A DNA stretch of 64,000 nucleotides from Bacillota bacterium (GTDB lineage: Bacteria; Bacillota; Clostridia; Christensenellales; SZUA-584): assembly GCA_023410475.1 (NCBI GenBank), contig JAEYPS010000032.1:310001-374000 (forward strand). The letters run 5' to 3'. The position numbers were made by a program, and so were the translations under genes. The notes under the pieces were generated by a model, which did not search any database, was not told the origin of the DNA, and saw nothing but the letters and a program-made list of their open reading frames with translations. Within the stretch, counting starts at the first letter, position 1. Each line of letters starts with the position of its first letter. This document shows positions 35,458 to 44,615 of the stretch, in pieces.

Positions 35458-38273
35458 ACTACATAACGATAAAAGGCGCAAGAGAACACAATTTAAAGAA
35501 CATTGACGTGCAGATACCGAGAGACAAGCTTGTTGTCATAACCGGGCTTTCGGGCAGCGGCAAATCGTCGCTGGCGTTTGATACTATATACGCGGAGGGG
35601 CAGAGGCGCTACGTAGAGTCGCTGTCCGCGTACGCGCGCCAGTTTTTGGGACAGATGGACAAGCCGGATGTCGATTCCATCGACGGGCTTTCGCCTGCCA
35701 TATCGATAGACCAGAAGACGACGAGCAGGAACCCGCGCTCCACCGTGGGCACGGTTACCGAGATACACGACTATTTAAGGCTCATCTTTGCTCGGGCGGG
35801 CATACCGCACTGCACGAAATGCGGCAAAAAGATAGAGCGTCAGACGGTCGATCAGATAGTTGATGAGATAATGAAGATGCCCGAGGGCTCGAAGATAGTG
35901 ATAATGGCGCCCGTGGTATCAGGCCGCAAAGGGCAGTATACGAAGGTGTTCGAGGATCTGAGCCGTTCCGGATATACGCGCGTGATGGTAGACGGCATAA
36001 CGTATATGCTCGACGAGGAGATAACGCTTGACAAGAACAAAAAGCATAACATAGACGTCGTTGTCGACAGGCTCGTGCTAAAAGAGAATATGGGAAACAG
36101 GCTCTACGACTCTATTGAGACGGGGCTGGGGCTCGGCGACGGAGTGATAAAGGTGCTCGATTCCGCCGACAACAGCGAGAAAAGGTACTCTCAGAATTAC
36201 GCGTGCATAGACTGCGGCATAAGCATAGACGAGATTTCGCCGAGGATGTTTTCTTTCAACGCACCCTACGGAGCTTGCCCAAACTGCCACGGCCTCGGCA
36301 CAATAATGAAGGTAGATGAAGACCTCATAGTACCCGATAAAACAAGGTCTCTCTCTGAGGGAGCGATACACGTATCTGGCTGGAACAGCGGCTCAGCTGA
36401 CAGCTGGGGCACGCAGTATTTCAAGGGCATGGCTAAGCACTACGGGTTTGATATGGACACGCCGTTCGGGGAGTTGGGCAGGAGCTTGCAGGAGAAGATA
36501 CTGTACGGCACGAACAGCGAAAGGTTCGAGATAGACTACTCTTCCGAATACGGCAAAGGCACGTTCCTCAACAAATTCGAGGGCATAATACCGAACCTCG
36601 AGCGGCGCTATATGCAGACGGACTCCGACATGATGAAGGCCGAGATAGAAAGGTATATGACGACGCTGTCCTGCCCGCAATGCGGTGGAGCACGCCTCAA
36701 GCCCGAGCCGCTCGCGGTAAGGCTTGGGAAAAAGAATATCGCCGAGATTTCCGAGATGCCTATAGACGAGATACTTAAGTTTTTCGAAGGCCTAAAGCTT
36801 TCCGAAAAGCAGAGGATAATCGCGGAGAGGATATTGAAGGAGCTCAAGGCACGTCTTAATTTCCTTCGAAATGTAGGACTATCATACCTCACGCTGTCGA
36901 GAAACGCGGGCACGTTGTCGGGAGGGGAAGCGCAGCGAATCCGCCTCGCGACGCAGATAGGGTCTGGGCTGTCGGGTGTGCTGTATATACTCGACGAGCC
37001 GAGCATAGGCCTTCATCAGAGGGATAACGAGAAGCTGCTAGATACGCTCAGAGCGCTTCAAAGGCTCGGAAACACGCTAATAGTAGTTGAGCACGACGAA
37101 GACACAATACGCAGCGCAGATTACGTTATAGACATAGGGCCGGGCGCGGGCGTCCACGGAGGAAAGATAGTATCGGCGGGCACGCCCGAGGAGATTTCTG
37201 CTGACGGCAATTCGATAACGGGGCAATATCTTTCGGGAGCGAAAAAAATAGCGATTCCGAAGAAGCGCAGAAAGCCCAGCGGATATTTCACAGTGGTAGG
37301 AGCTAACGAAAACAATCTTAAGAACATAGACGTCACGTTCCCGGCAGGAGTTATAACGGCGGTCACTGGCGTTTCGGGCAGCGGCAAATCTACGCTCGTC
37401 ACCGAGATATTATTTAAATCGATGGCAAAGCAGATATACCGTTCGAAGGACAAGCCGGGAAGGCACGAGAAGATTGAAGGCACGGAGATCATAGATAAGG
37501 TCGTCGATATCGACCAGAGCCCTATAGGCAGAACTCCGCGCTCGAATCCCGCCACATATACCGGAGTGTTCACGTTCATACGAGACCTGTTCGCCTCCAC
37601 GAAAGACGCGAAGGTGAGGGGATTTGGCAAAGGCAGGTTCTCGTTCAACGTAAAGGGAGGAAGATGCGAGGCGTGCAGTGGCGACGGCATAATAAAGATA
37701 GAGATGCACTTCCTGCCCGACGTATACGTCCCCTGCGAGGTCTGCAAGGGCGCGAGATACAACCGCGAGACGCTCGAGGTAAGATATAAGGGAAAGAACA
37801 TACAGCAAGTGCTCGACATGACGGTGGAGGAAGCGTGCGATTTCTTCGCCAATATACCGGCTGTATACGACAAGATGAAAGTGCTCGATGAAGTTGGGCT
37901 TGGCTATATAAAGCTCGGGCAGCCGTCGACGACGCTTTCGGGCGGTGAAGCGCAGCGCGTCAAACTCGCGACGCACCTTTCTAAGAAGCAGACGGGAAAC
38001 ACGCTGTTCATACTCGACGAGCCCACGACAGGCCTGCATGTGGACGACGTCAAAAAGCTGGTTGCGATACTGTCAAGGCTCGCGGATAAAGGCAACACAG
38101 TCATAGTTATCGAACACAACCTCGACGTCATAAAATGCGCCGACCATTGCGTTGACCTAGGGCCTGACGGCGGAGACGCCGGCGGACGCGTGATAGCGGA
38201 GGGCACGCCCGAGGACATAGCGAAAACTCCTGGCAGCGCCACGGGGGAGCATTTGAAAAAAGTATTGAATTAA
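35454..38273 (+). CDS. uvrA: Excinuclease ABC subunit A
   Basis: A 939-residue damage-recognition ATPase with two ABC modules. Walker A sites are GLSGSGKSSL and GVSGSGKSTL, signatures LSGGEAQRIRLA and LSGGEAQRVKLA, and zinc modules CTKCGKK, CIDCG with CPNCHG, and CEACSGDG with CEVCKGARY. Start ATG lies in the uvrB stop (ATGA), so translation is coupled. The pair is controlled as one transcript from the LexA-box promoter. uvrC is not in the window. Confidence 0.97.
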   Translation: MNYITIKGAREHNLKNIDVQIPRDKLVVITGLSGSGKSSLAFDTIYAEGQRRYVESLSAYARQFLGQMDKPDVDSIDGLSPAISIDQKTTSRNPRSTVGTVTEIHDYLRLIFARAGIPHCTKCGKKIERQTVDQIVDEIMKMPEGSKIVIMAPVVSGRKGQYTKVFEDLSRSGYTRVMVDGITYMLDEEITLDKNKKHNIDVVVDRLVLKENMGNRLYDSIETGLGLGDGVIKVLDSADNSEKRYSQNYACIDCGISIDEISPRMFSFNAPYGACPNCHGLGTIMKVDEDLIVPDKTRSLSEGAIHVSGWNSGSADSWGTQYFKGMAKHYGFDMDTPFGELGRSLQEKILYGTNSERFEIDYSSEYGKGTFLNKFEGIIPNLERRYMQTDSDMMKAEIERYMTTLSCPQCGGARLKPEPLAVRLGKKNIAEISEMPIDEILKFFEGLKLSEKQRIIAERILKELKARLNFLRNVGLSYLTLSRNAGTLSGGEAQRIRLATQIGSGLSGVLYILDEPSIGLHQRDNEKLLDTLRALQRLGNTLIVVEHDEDTIRSADYVIDIGPGAGVHGGKIVSAGTPEEISADGNSITGQYLSGAKKIAIPKKRRKPSGYFTVVGANENNLKNIDVTFPAGVITAVTGVSGSGKSTLVTEILFKSMAKQIYRSKDKPGRHEKIEGTEIIDKVVDIDQSPIGRTPRSNPATYTGVFTFIRDLFASTKDAKVRGFGKGRFSFNVKGGRCEACSGDGIIKIEMHFLPDVYVPCEVCKGARYNRETLEVRYKGKNIQQVLDMTVEEACDFFANIPAVYDKMKVLDEVGLGYIKLGQPSTTLSGGEAQRVKLATHLSKKQTGNTLFILDEPTTGLHVDDVKKLVAILSRLADKGNTVIVIEHNLDVIKCADHCVDLGPDGGDAGGRVIAEGTPEDIAKTPGSATGEHLKKVLN

Positions 38274-38296
38274 CAAGTATACAATTCGGGTAAAAG

Positions 38297-38328
38297 AAAG
38301 CGGCATCAGCGTTGGTGCTGCTTTTTGT
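38297..38328 (+). terminator. Terminator of uvrBA
   Basis: A twelve-pair stem with two G-T wobbles (AAAGCGGCATCA / TGGTGCTGCTTT) and a four-base loop, followed by TTG after the T-run. Confidence 0.8.
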
Positions 38329-38343
38329 TATGAATGATCACGG

Positions 38344-38868
38344 TTAATTGGAATAATTCAAAGCGTTTTCTATTGCTTTAAGTATGGATTTGCTGCTTCT
38401 GGTCGCTCCGCTGACACAATCGACGCCAAGCGACTGCGCGCTGATCACACCGCCTATTACCGCGGACGCTTTATCGGCGTACTTCCTGTTTGATTTGCTG
38501 GTATCCGCGTCCAAAAGTATATCCTCAATGCTGTGATTCTTAACGGTCACAATAACAAAGTATGTGTTTTTTCCGTAGGAAAACTCACCGTTGTAGCTGC
38601 CGTCCGGTATACTCTTTAGATCGACATCGTTTATCAGCATGTCGCTTACATGTTTGTATTTATCGCCGATTATAGCATTCGTCGAAACAACGGCAATAAG
38701 AGCGAGTATGCCAAGCGTGGCAATAATAAGTGAGGCTATTACGATAGTTTTCTTCTTCTTTGTTTTGCGCATACAGTAGGGCTCTCTCTTGTTCGTTTTG
38801 TGATACTCGATGCACGCATTGCAGTCTCCGTGACGTATACAATCCTTTTTGGGGCAGTTGCAGTCCAT
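38344..38868 (-). CDS. FMN-binding membrane protein with N-terminal Cys cluster
   Basis: A 174-residue protein in three parts: a cytoplasmic Cys-rich segment (Cys3, 5, 10, 16, 19, 32; MDCNCPKKDCIRHGDC), a basic KTKKKK run and a membrane helix (about 41-65), then an extracytoplasmic FMN_bind domain ending SGATRSSKSILKAIENAL. The SGAT motif is like the site where FMN is covalently attached to Thr by ApbE. The Cys cluster could bind iron or zinc. It begins three bases after the tetR stop, so the two are cotranscribed. Role in electron transfer is inferred. Confidence 0.8.
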   Translation of the reverse strand: MDCNCPKKDCIRHGDCNACIEYHKTNKREPYCMRKTKKKKTIVIASLIIATLGILALIAVVSTNAIIGDKYKHVSDMLINDVDLKSIPDGSYNGEFSYGKNTYFVIVTVKNHSIEDILLDADTSKSNRKYADKASAVIGGVISAQSLGVDCVSGATRSSKSILKAIENALNYSN

Positions 38869-38871
38869 GCA

Positions 38872-39504
38872 TTACACCTCCTGTTTATCGGTTTTGCCGT
38901 CGCATACGAACGCGAGTTCGTTGTATCCCAGGATATTCGCGACAGCCTGCGGCAGTTGTTTTAAGTTTTCAGGTATGTTCTGATCCGGGCGGCCTGCTCC
39001 GGCATTCAGCGCTCCAAGCGCGCCGTGAATAATAAACCGCGCGTAAAAATGCGGGTCGGATATCTTAAGATGGCCTTCGCGGACACCGTTTTCCAGCAGC
39101 CCGGCGAGAGGCTCAACCATGATTGAGGACACGCGTTTCGTAATGCGGTCGATTATCAGATCGTTGGAAGGATGAAAAAAAGCCTCGAGCCCAAGAGTCC
39201 TTTTGGCCATCTGGTCTATCACTTCAATGATGGTTTTGAATCTTTGCGAAAATGTTCCTGCTCTGCACGACAGCGCGGACGTCATTGCGCCCGCATACGC
39301 CTGCACCCATTGCTCGACCAGTTCACCAAGCAGCTGTTCCTTTGACTCAAAGAAAAGATAGAACGTTCCCTTTGCGCCGTCTGTTTGATTCATTATTTCA
39401 CTGACGGATGTGTTTTCATATCCTCTTGCGGCAAACAGAGCCTGCGCTGAGCGCATTATTTCCTGTTTCCAGACTTCCGGAGCCTTTTTTGCCTTTCGTG
39501 CCAT
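38872..39504 (-). CDS. TetR/AcrR-family transcriptional repressor
   Basis: A 210-residue TetR protein. The N-terminal helix-turn-helix region has SAQALFAARGYENTSVSEIM and GAKGTFYLFFESKEQLL; the C-terminal ligand-binding part is helical. A palindrome between its own -35 and -10 sites is the likely operator. It is followed directly by the FMN-binding gene, which is probably under the same control. The inducing ligand is unknown. Confidence 0.9.
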   Translation of the reverse strand: MARKAKKAPEVWKQEIMRSAQALFAARGYENTSVSEIMNQTDGAKGTFYLFFESKEQLLGELVEQWVQAYAGAMTSALSCRAGTFSQRFKTIIEVIDQMAKRTLGLEAFFHPSNDLIIDRITKRVSSIMVEPLAGLLENGVREGHLKISDPHFYARFIIHGALGALNAGAGRPDQNIPENLKQLPQAVANILGYNELAFVCDGKTDKQEV

Positions 39505-39522
39505 AAACTATCCCATACCATA

Positions 39523-39551
39523 ATTATAAATGACCAACGGTCAATAATATG
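39523..39551 (-). promoter_or_regulatory. tetR promoter with central operator palindrome
   Basis: The minus-strand -10 is TATAAT (39528-39523), with a weak -35 CATATT 17 bases upstream. The spacer holds TGACC-AAC-GGTCA (39531-39543), a perfect palindrome of the kind bound by many TetR repressors. Confidence 0.65.
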
Positions 39552-39604
39552 ATAAAACAAGATTGCGCGTTTGTCAAGGATAAAAGACTATAAAAAAGCG
39601 CAGA

Positions 39605-39629
39605 AGAAAAAACGCCGCGTATGCAGCGT
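39605..39629 (-). terminator. Terminator of the DUF1295 gene
   Basis: On the minus strand ACGCTGC / GCGGCGT, with one mismatch and a four-base loop, is followed by TTTTTTCTTC. Confidence 0.75.
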
Positions 39630-39648
39630 CTGATGATTGTAATTAATT

Positions 39649-40527
39649 TCAGCTTACTCGGTTTTTGGGCAGCGGCACAAGCATGGAGGTCGTCCGCTTG
39701 TATTCCGCGTAACCTTGCTTCGATTCCATAAGCCGTTTTTCCATCATAGGTATGCTTATAAAAACGAACAGAAGCGTCATCGCGACCGGCGCGAAAAGCG
39801 TCCACCACATTTCGGGCAGTACGCTCAGCTGTATTATCCACACGCCCCACCAAAGCGAAACCTCCCCGAGATAGTTTGGGTGACGCGAATATTTCCACAG
39901 GCCGGTCTCGATATTCTTTCCGCTGTTATACGGTTCTTTTCTGAAGCCGCGCATCTGGGCGTCAGAGAATATCTGCAGCAGCGTGGCGCCAACGCATACC
40001 GCAGCGCCCAAATATGTAGCCGCGTTCGCACTTCCGCCGCTCGTTACCGCAAAGTAGGCTGGAACCATACCGGCGAAAACGAACAGCGTGGGCATCATGT
40101 TGATACCGAAAAAGTTCGTTATAAACCAGAGACGCGGGTTTTTCTCGCGCAGCATAGTGTAGCGCCAATCCTGATGCCGCATGCCGCTCCAGCCTATTAT
40201 CCAGTTTGCTGTGAGCCGCACGCCCCAGAATGTCAGCACCGCGGCGTAAAGTATGCCTGTGGTTTCAAGCTTTCCTGATAAAAGTATAAAACAAACAATG
40301 AGTGCTATGGGAGCCACGCTCCAATACGGGTCGTACATGCTGGCGTTCTTGAAGAACGCGCCGAAAAGCCAGACGACGACAGTGGCTGCCGCGTCGGCCG
40401 CAAGAAATTTTAACAGCGGGCTTAAGCCGCCGGGCATTGCCGCATATACAATAAGTCCGGCAAATAAAGCAAGTATGTATAGGGCGGAAACGATAAAAAG
40501 GGAAACGGGCTTTGAAAGCTTTGTCAT
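39649..40527 (-). CDS. DUF1295 / steroid 5-alpha-reductase-like membrane protein
   Basis: A 292-residue polytopic protein with about eight membrane segments. The conserved C-terminal segment GLWKYSRHPNYLGEV is the NADPH/SAM-site pattern shared by 5-alpha-reductases and isoprenylcysteine methyltransferases. DYRxxMLRE-like residues appear in HQDWRYTMLREKNP. The bacterial substrate is unknown. GAGGTGA precedes the ATG. It has its own promoter and terminator. Confidence 0.82.
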   Translation of the reverse strand: MTKLSKPVSLFIVSALYILALFAGLIVYAAMPGGLSPLLKFLAADAAATVVVWLFGAFFKNASMYDPYWSVAPIALIVCFILLSGKLETTGILYAAVLTFWGVRLTANWIIGWSGMRHQDWRYTMLREKNPRLWFITNFFGINMMPTLFVFAGMVPAYFAVTSGGSANAATYLGAAVCVGATLLQIFSDAQMRGFRKEPYNSGKNIETGLWKYSRHPNYLGEVSLWWGVWIIQLSVLPEMWWTLFAPVAMTLLFVFISIPMMEKRLMESKQGYAEYKRTTSMLVPLPKNRVS

Positions 40528-40590
40528 ATAACGTCACCTCGTTTATACCCCGAAATCATAGCTTTCGGGCGCGCTGTAATTTATGTGATC

Positions 40591-40610
40591 ATTATACAAC
40601 ACATATGTGT
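40591..40610 (-). promoter_or_regulatory. -10 box and 12-bp palindrome upstream of the DUF1295 gene
   Basis: The minus-strand TATAAT (40596-40591) is preceded by the perfect palindrome ACACATATGTGT (40599-40610), in the position of the promoter spacer. It could be an operator; the -35 is poor. Confidence 0.4.
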
Positions 40611-40623
40611 GGAATCAAAACAC

Positions 40624-41316
40624 CTATTTGCCTGTTCCGCCCGTATTTCCTCCCATGCCACCCATACCGCCCATGCCGCTCATAAACTTGAACATGTCTT
40701 CAGGCTTGAAATTCTTCATAGAACCCATCATGCGCATCATATTCTGCATATTGCGTATATTGGCCTGCTCTGCGGGCGGCATGAACAGCGACAGGGCCTC
40801 AAACATCTCCTCGGGAGATGAGCTGTTTATGTTTCTCAATTTCTGCATCCTCCTGATCATCTTCTCAAAGTTTTCCTGCATTTCGACGGACTGCTGCAAA
40901 TTCCTCATCATGTTTCCCGTGTCGCGCTCGGCGTACTTTTGCATTACGCTCAAAAGCGCATGCTGACGTGAGAACTTAGAGAAATCCGAAAGCTCGGCAT
41001 TTGGCCGGGGAGGCCAGTTGACGGGACCGCTTCTTCTGAAGTCGTCGGAAACATGTATCGCGCCGATTACACTATGTATCGCCGCCTTGTCTCCCGCGGA
41101 AACGTAAGGCTCTATATCATTAAGCATATTGAGGAGCCTGTCTTGGCTCATGCCGTCCTTTAATACCATAGCGAGAAGAAAGCTGAGCTCGGGTGAAAAC
41201 GACGCGTTTCTCATAAGGTCTTCATAGCTTATCTTTTTTTGCTGCTGAGGCCTGTTCCTCGGAGGGACTTGCGGCGGTCTTGGCGCAGGCCGTCCGTTAT
41301 ACGGGTATCTTATCAT
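40624..41316 (-). CDS. Uncharacterised protein, Pro-rich N-terminus and Met/Gly-rich tail
   Basis: A 229-residue soluble protein not recognised. It starts MIRYPYNGRPAPRPPQVPPR, a Pro/Arg-rich stretch, followed by a helical body (about 35-180) and a Met-rich segment NMMRMMGSMKNF that ends in repeats of GGM. No signal peptide or membrane helix is seen. The ATG at 41316 has an AAAGGAGA site; the frame continues upstream into the tandem repeats, but those bases look non-coding. It is divergent from another small unknown gene. Confidence 0.7.
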   Translation of the reverse strand: MIRYPYNGRPAPRPPQVPPRNRPQQQKKISYEDLMRNASFSPELSFLLAMVLKDGMSQDRLLNMLNDIEPYVSAGDKAAIHSVIGAIHVSDDFRRSGPVNWPPRPNAELSDFSKFSRQHALLSVMQKYAERDTGNMMRNLQQSVEMQENFEKMIRRMQKLRNINSSSPEEMFEALSLFMPPAEQANIRNMQNMMRMMGSMKNFKPEDMFKFMSGMGGMGGMGGNTGGTGK

Positions 41317-41333
41317 TATAGATCTCCTTTCTC

Positions 41334-41419
41334 GGGGTCCCCAAAAAGTCGTGAGGCTTTTTTGGGGTGTGCGTATGGGGTCCCCAAAAAGCCGTGAGGC
41401 TTTTAAGGGGTGTGCATCA
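41334..41419. repeat. Tandem pair of 43-bp hairpin-forming repeats
   Basis: Two head-to-tail 43-bp copies (41334-41376 and 41377-41419) differ at a few positions. Each begins GGGGTCCCC and contains CCCCAAAAAG paired with CTTTTTTGGGG or a near match, so each can fold as a terminator-like hairpin. A related copy in reverse orientation lies near 57297-57328. They separate the divergent genes at 40624-41316 and 41546-41887. Confidence 0.85.
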
Positions 41420-41545
41420 CTCAATTGTATTGTATGCTGCTAATATAAGCGCTGTGCACAAAGCGTTTCGCGAACGAATATAAATAATATTGATAATGAC
41501 TGCCCTGCAGCATCCATCTTAAAAGTGATAACAGGAGGTACGTCC

Positions 41546-41887
41546 ATGGCTAAGAGGGATCTAAGACAGATGAAAAGCGGAAAGCAAAAATCCACGCTGA
41601 ACAAACAGGATATACAGGAGATGGCAAGGAAAGCTAATATAAACGCCGACCTTGGCAGTGTTGACAACGGGGACATACAGAGCATGCAGGATGCTATTTC
41701 AAGATACGAGAACAAGAGCGAGGGCGAGCTAATGAGCGAGCTTGAAAAGATGGTAAGCAGCGGTAAGAAAGACGGTACGTTTTCGGACGATATGCTCGAT
41801 TCGTTTATGAAAAACGTAGCGCCTATGATGGACGTCTCTCAGCGCAAGAAGCTTGAAAACATAGCCAAAATGATTAAAAACAAATGA
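41546..41887 (+). CDS. Small uncharacterised helical protein
   Basis: A 113-residue, Lys-, Met- and Asp-rich cytoplasmic protein, predicted mostly helical; not recognised. It starts MAKRDLRQMKSGKQ and ends with SQRKKLENIAKMIKNK. AGGAGG lies nine bases before the ATG. Its C-terminal pattern, a Pro followed by Gln, then a run of helix ending in Lys-Met-Ile, loosely resembles the Met-rich tail of the divergent protein, which may mean a shared origin or interaction. No function is suggested. Confidence 0.7.
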   Translation: MAKRDLRQMKSGKQKSTLNKQDIQEMARKANINADLGSVDNGDIQSMQDAISRYENKSEGELMSELEKMVSSGKKDGTFSDDMLDSFMKNVAPMMDVSQRKKLENIAKMIKNK

Positions 41888-42103
41888 GAACAGGCAAAAA
41901 ACAGCGAGGAAAGGTTTTGACTCTTTAAGCGGCGTTGTTTAACAAATGGGATAATAAGATAATATTATATTAATGCGTTTGATTTTTTATGATATAATTA
42001 TTAAAATATTCTCAGGCTCGCCGGCAGGCAAATCGCTTTATGATAGTTTATGGGGCTCAGCGACCGGCAGGACTGTCAGGGTATGTTTTGAGAGGGTTTT
42101 GAT

Positions 42104-43168
42104 ATGAGGACGATTGTATTGACGGGCGGCGGAACCGCGGGACACGTCACGCCCAACCTTGCGATAATACCAAAGCTGAAAGCTCTGGGGTACGCTATCG
42201 AATACATAGGCACAAAAGAAGGAATGGAAAGGGAGATAATTGCGGGAACGGAAATTCCGTACCACATAATAAGCGCAGGTAAGCTACGGCGCTATTTTAG
42301 TGTTAAGAACTTTATTGATCCGTTCAAGATAATAGCGGGTTTTATGAAGGCAGAGCGCATATTGAGGCGCATTAAGCCCGCGGCCGTATTCTCGAAGGGT
42401 GGATACGTGGGAGTCCCCGTGGTCGTCGCCGCGCACAGGCTTGGAATACCAGTCGTGCTTCACGAGTCGGATTACACGCCCGGCCTTGCGAACAGATACT
42501 GCATCCCAAGGGCCTCGAAGGTATGCGTCGCCTTCGAGACGACGCTTGCACACATACCGGAAGGAAAGGGCGTTTATACCGGGCTTCCCATAAGAGAAGA
42601 GCTGCTGCGCGGCGACAGGCAAAAAGGGCTCGAGTTTTGCGGCTTTTCGGGGCGAAAGCCCGTGCTGCTGCTTATGGGCGGCAGCCTTGGAGCGAAATCC
42701 ATAAACGACGTGTTTGACAATAGAATGCCTGAACTTGTTAAAACATTCGACATAGTTCATATAAGGGGCAAGCAAAACCTTTTGAGCAGCATGCTACCCA
42801 TAGGCTACAGGCAGTTCGAGTATGTGGGAAAGCAGCTCGCGGATATCTACGCGGCTACAGACATAATGCTGTCCAGAGCGGGGGCGACGGCTGTATTCGA
42901 GATACTCGCGCTTTCTATACCCGCGCTTCTGATACCTCTTCCCAAAGCGTCAAGCAGGGGAGATCAGATTCAAAACGCCCAATATTTTGAAGACAAAGGT
43001 TTTTCATATGTTCTCGAACAGGAATACATGACTGAGCGAACGCTCGTTGACGGTATAAATACGCTCTATGAGAACAAAGAAAAGCTACGCGAAACGATGA
43101 AAAAGCAGGAAGCCGGCGACGCTGCGGATAATGTGGTAAAGGTAATATTGGATGAGCTGCGCGATTGA
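42104..43168 (+). CDS. murG: MurG, lipid II-forming GlcNAc transferase
   Basis: A 354-residue glycosyltransferase that adds GlcNAc to lipid I at the inner face of the membrane. It has the N-terminal glycine loop LTGGGTAGHVTPN, GGYVGVPVVVAAHRLGIPVVLHE-type segments, and the UDP-GlcNAc region LMGGSLGAKSIND with SRAGATAVFEI. GAGAGGG precedes the ATG; a weak TTAATG-17-TATAAT promoter lies at 41970-41998. It is separate from any mur or division cluster and couples to a methyltransferase gene downstream. Confidence 0.94.
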   Translation: MRTIVLTGGGTAGHVTPNLAIIPKLKALGYAIEYIGTKEGMEREIIAGTEIPYHIISAGKLRRYFSVKNFIDPFKIIAGFMKAERILRRIKPAAVFSKGGYVGVPVVVAAHRLGIPVVLHESDYTPGLANRYCIPRASKVCVAFETTLAHIPEGKGVYTGLPIREELLRGDRQKGLEFCGFSGRKPVLLLMGGSLGAKSINDVFDNRMPELVKTFDIVHIRGKQNLLSSMLPIGYRQFEYVGKQLADIYAATDIMLSRAGATAVFEILALSIPALLIPLPKASSRGDQIQNAQYFEDKGFSYVLEQEYMTERTLVDGINTLYENKEKLRETMKKQEAGDAADNVVKVILDELRD

Positions 43169-44615
43169 AGACACTGTAAGAGAGTACCTGACGGCATCGG
43201 GAGCTGATAAAAAGCAGCTGATGGAAAGGCTGCTTGAGATGCCAGGCGCCGAACTAAAGTTGTACTCCATGATATTCGGAGGCGAGCCGCGGGCGGCGCT
43301 GCGCGCCGCCGCGGACGCGTGCAAAAAAAAGAAATACCGCGAAGCGCTCAAGCCGCATGTCATCCGCGACGCGGACAAGCTTATGCAAATAAAGGACGAC
43401 AAGGCGAGAAAGACGGCCTTTGCGCTTATAGGGACATGCGCTGCGGAAGAATGCTCGCAAAAGCTCGCCCATGCGCTTAACAACGAAAAAACCCGGTTTG
43501 TCCGCCCTTCGATAATACTCGCTTTAGGCAACTCGGCCGACCCCGCGAAATACCTTAAAGGATACGTCATCGAGCCGGGAGAGGACAAGCATGTGAGGGA
43601 AGAAGCCGACGCTTTGAAAAAAGCGATGTCAAAGGGCATGACGGCAGGTCTGCCGGCCGAGCTCAGTCTTCCCCCGAGATGCACGCTGACAAGCCTTAAC
43701 GCAAACGCTCTTCGCCTTGAGCTTGAGTCGAAAAACTACCCTTTCATCAAAAACAAAATGATAAAAGGAGCTTTCGACACCGATACGAAAGCAGCCGGAC
43801 AGCTTCGCTGCTATTCGGAGGCACTGTTTTACGTTGGCGAGAGAGGCGAATACCGGCGCGCCGCGAATGCTCTCGATACCATAGGTCTCAAAGGTCTCAG
43901 TTACCGCGTGGAGGCCGGTTATTACAGCGCCGAGAAACGTCAAGGCATAATACGCGAAGTCGCTAACGGGCTTTATGAACACGGCTATACCGACAATCCA
44001 TCCGCCTATTCGTTTGAGATACGCGTTATCGCAGGTAACATGTACGCGCTGTTTAAAGACGAAAGGTTCAGTTATAGAAAAACGTCGATACCCGCCAGCA
44101 TAAACCCGGTTGCCGCGGCAGGCATAATGCGTATATGCCTTCCTTATATGAAGGACAATGCGAGCGTGCTCGACCCTTTTTGCGGAAGCGGTACGATGCT
44201 AATTGAGCGCGGTTATATCAAAAAGGCGGAGTCTCTCGTGGGGGTGGATATATCGCCCGGCGCGATAAAGGCGGCTTGCGAGAACAGGAAGGCGAGCGGC
44301 CTTAAGATTGCTCTTATAAAGGGAGACATACTTGGATACGGCGGTGCGCGCTATGACGAGATAATTTCAAACATGCCTTTTGGAATAAGGGTATCGGGGC
44401 ATACGTCAAACATGAGGCTCTACAAGGCGTTCGCGGACAAGCTCGAATCGCTGCTGGGGCGTGACGGCGCGGCGTTTCTTTTTACTCAGGAGAAGAAGCT
44501 CTTCAGGGAAACGATAGGCGCGAAAAAAGGTTTTACGATAGTAAAAGAAGAAAACTTTGAAACGGGCGGATTGCATCCGACATTGTTCATATTAAAAAGG
44601 GGAGCGTCAAAATGA
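43152..44615 (+). CDS. HEAT-like, THUMP and SAM-methyltransferase fusion protein
   Basis: A 487-residue RNA-methylase-type protein. An N-terminal helical region (about 1-170) has HEAT-like repeats (KARKTAFALIGTCAAEECSQ, then SIILALGNSADPAKY). A THUMP-like middle (about 175-300) leads to the methyltransferase core with DPFCGSGTMLIERGY and catalytic SNMPFGIR, a variant of NPPYG. Such enzymes usually methylate guanine N2 in tRNA or rRNA. The ATG overlaps murG by 17 bases and the stop overlaps the kinase ATG by four. The HEAT part is unusual for this family. Confidence 0.75.
   Translation: MSCAIEDTVREYLTASGADKKQLMERLLEMPGAELKLYSMIFGGEPRAALRAAADACKKKKYREALKPHVIRDADKLMQIKDDKARKTAFALIGTCAAEECSQKLAHALNNEKTRFVRPSIILALGNSADPAKYLKGYVIEPGEDKHVREEADALKKAMSKGMTAGLPAELSLPPRCTLTSLNANALRLELESKNYPFIKNKMIKGAFDTDTKAAGQLRCYSEALFYVGERGEYRRAANALDTIGLKGLSYRVEAGYYSAEKRQGIIREVANGLYEHGYTDNPSAYSFEIRVIAGNMYALFKDERFSYRKTSIPASINPVAAAGIMRICLPYMKDNASVLDPFCGSGTMLIERGYIKKAESLVGVDISPGAIKAACENRKASGLKIALIKGDILGYGGARYDEIISNMPFGIRVSGHTSNMRLYKAFADKLESLLGRDGAAFLFTQEKKLFRETIGAKKGFTIVKEENFETGGLHPTLFILKRGASK

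Noticed and set aside
41334..41419. Possible CRISPR array
   Set aside because: The two copies are directly adjacent with no spacer and no cas genes are near; each unit folds into a terminator-like hairpin.
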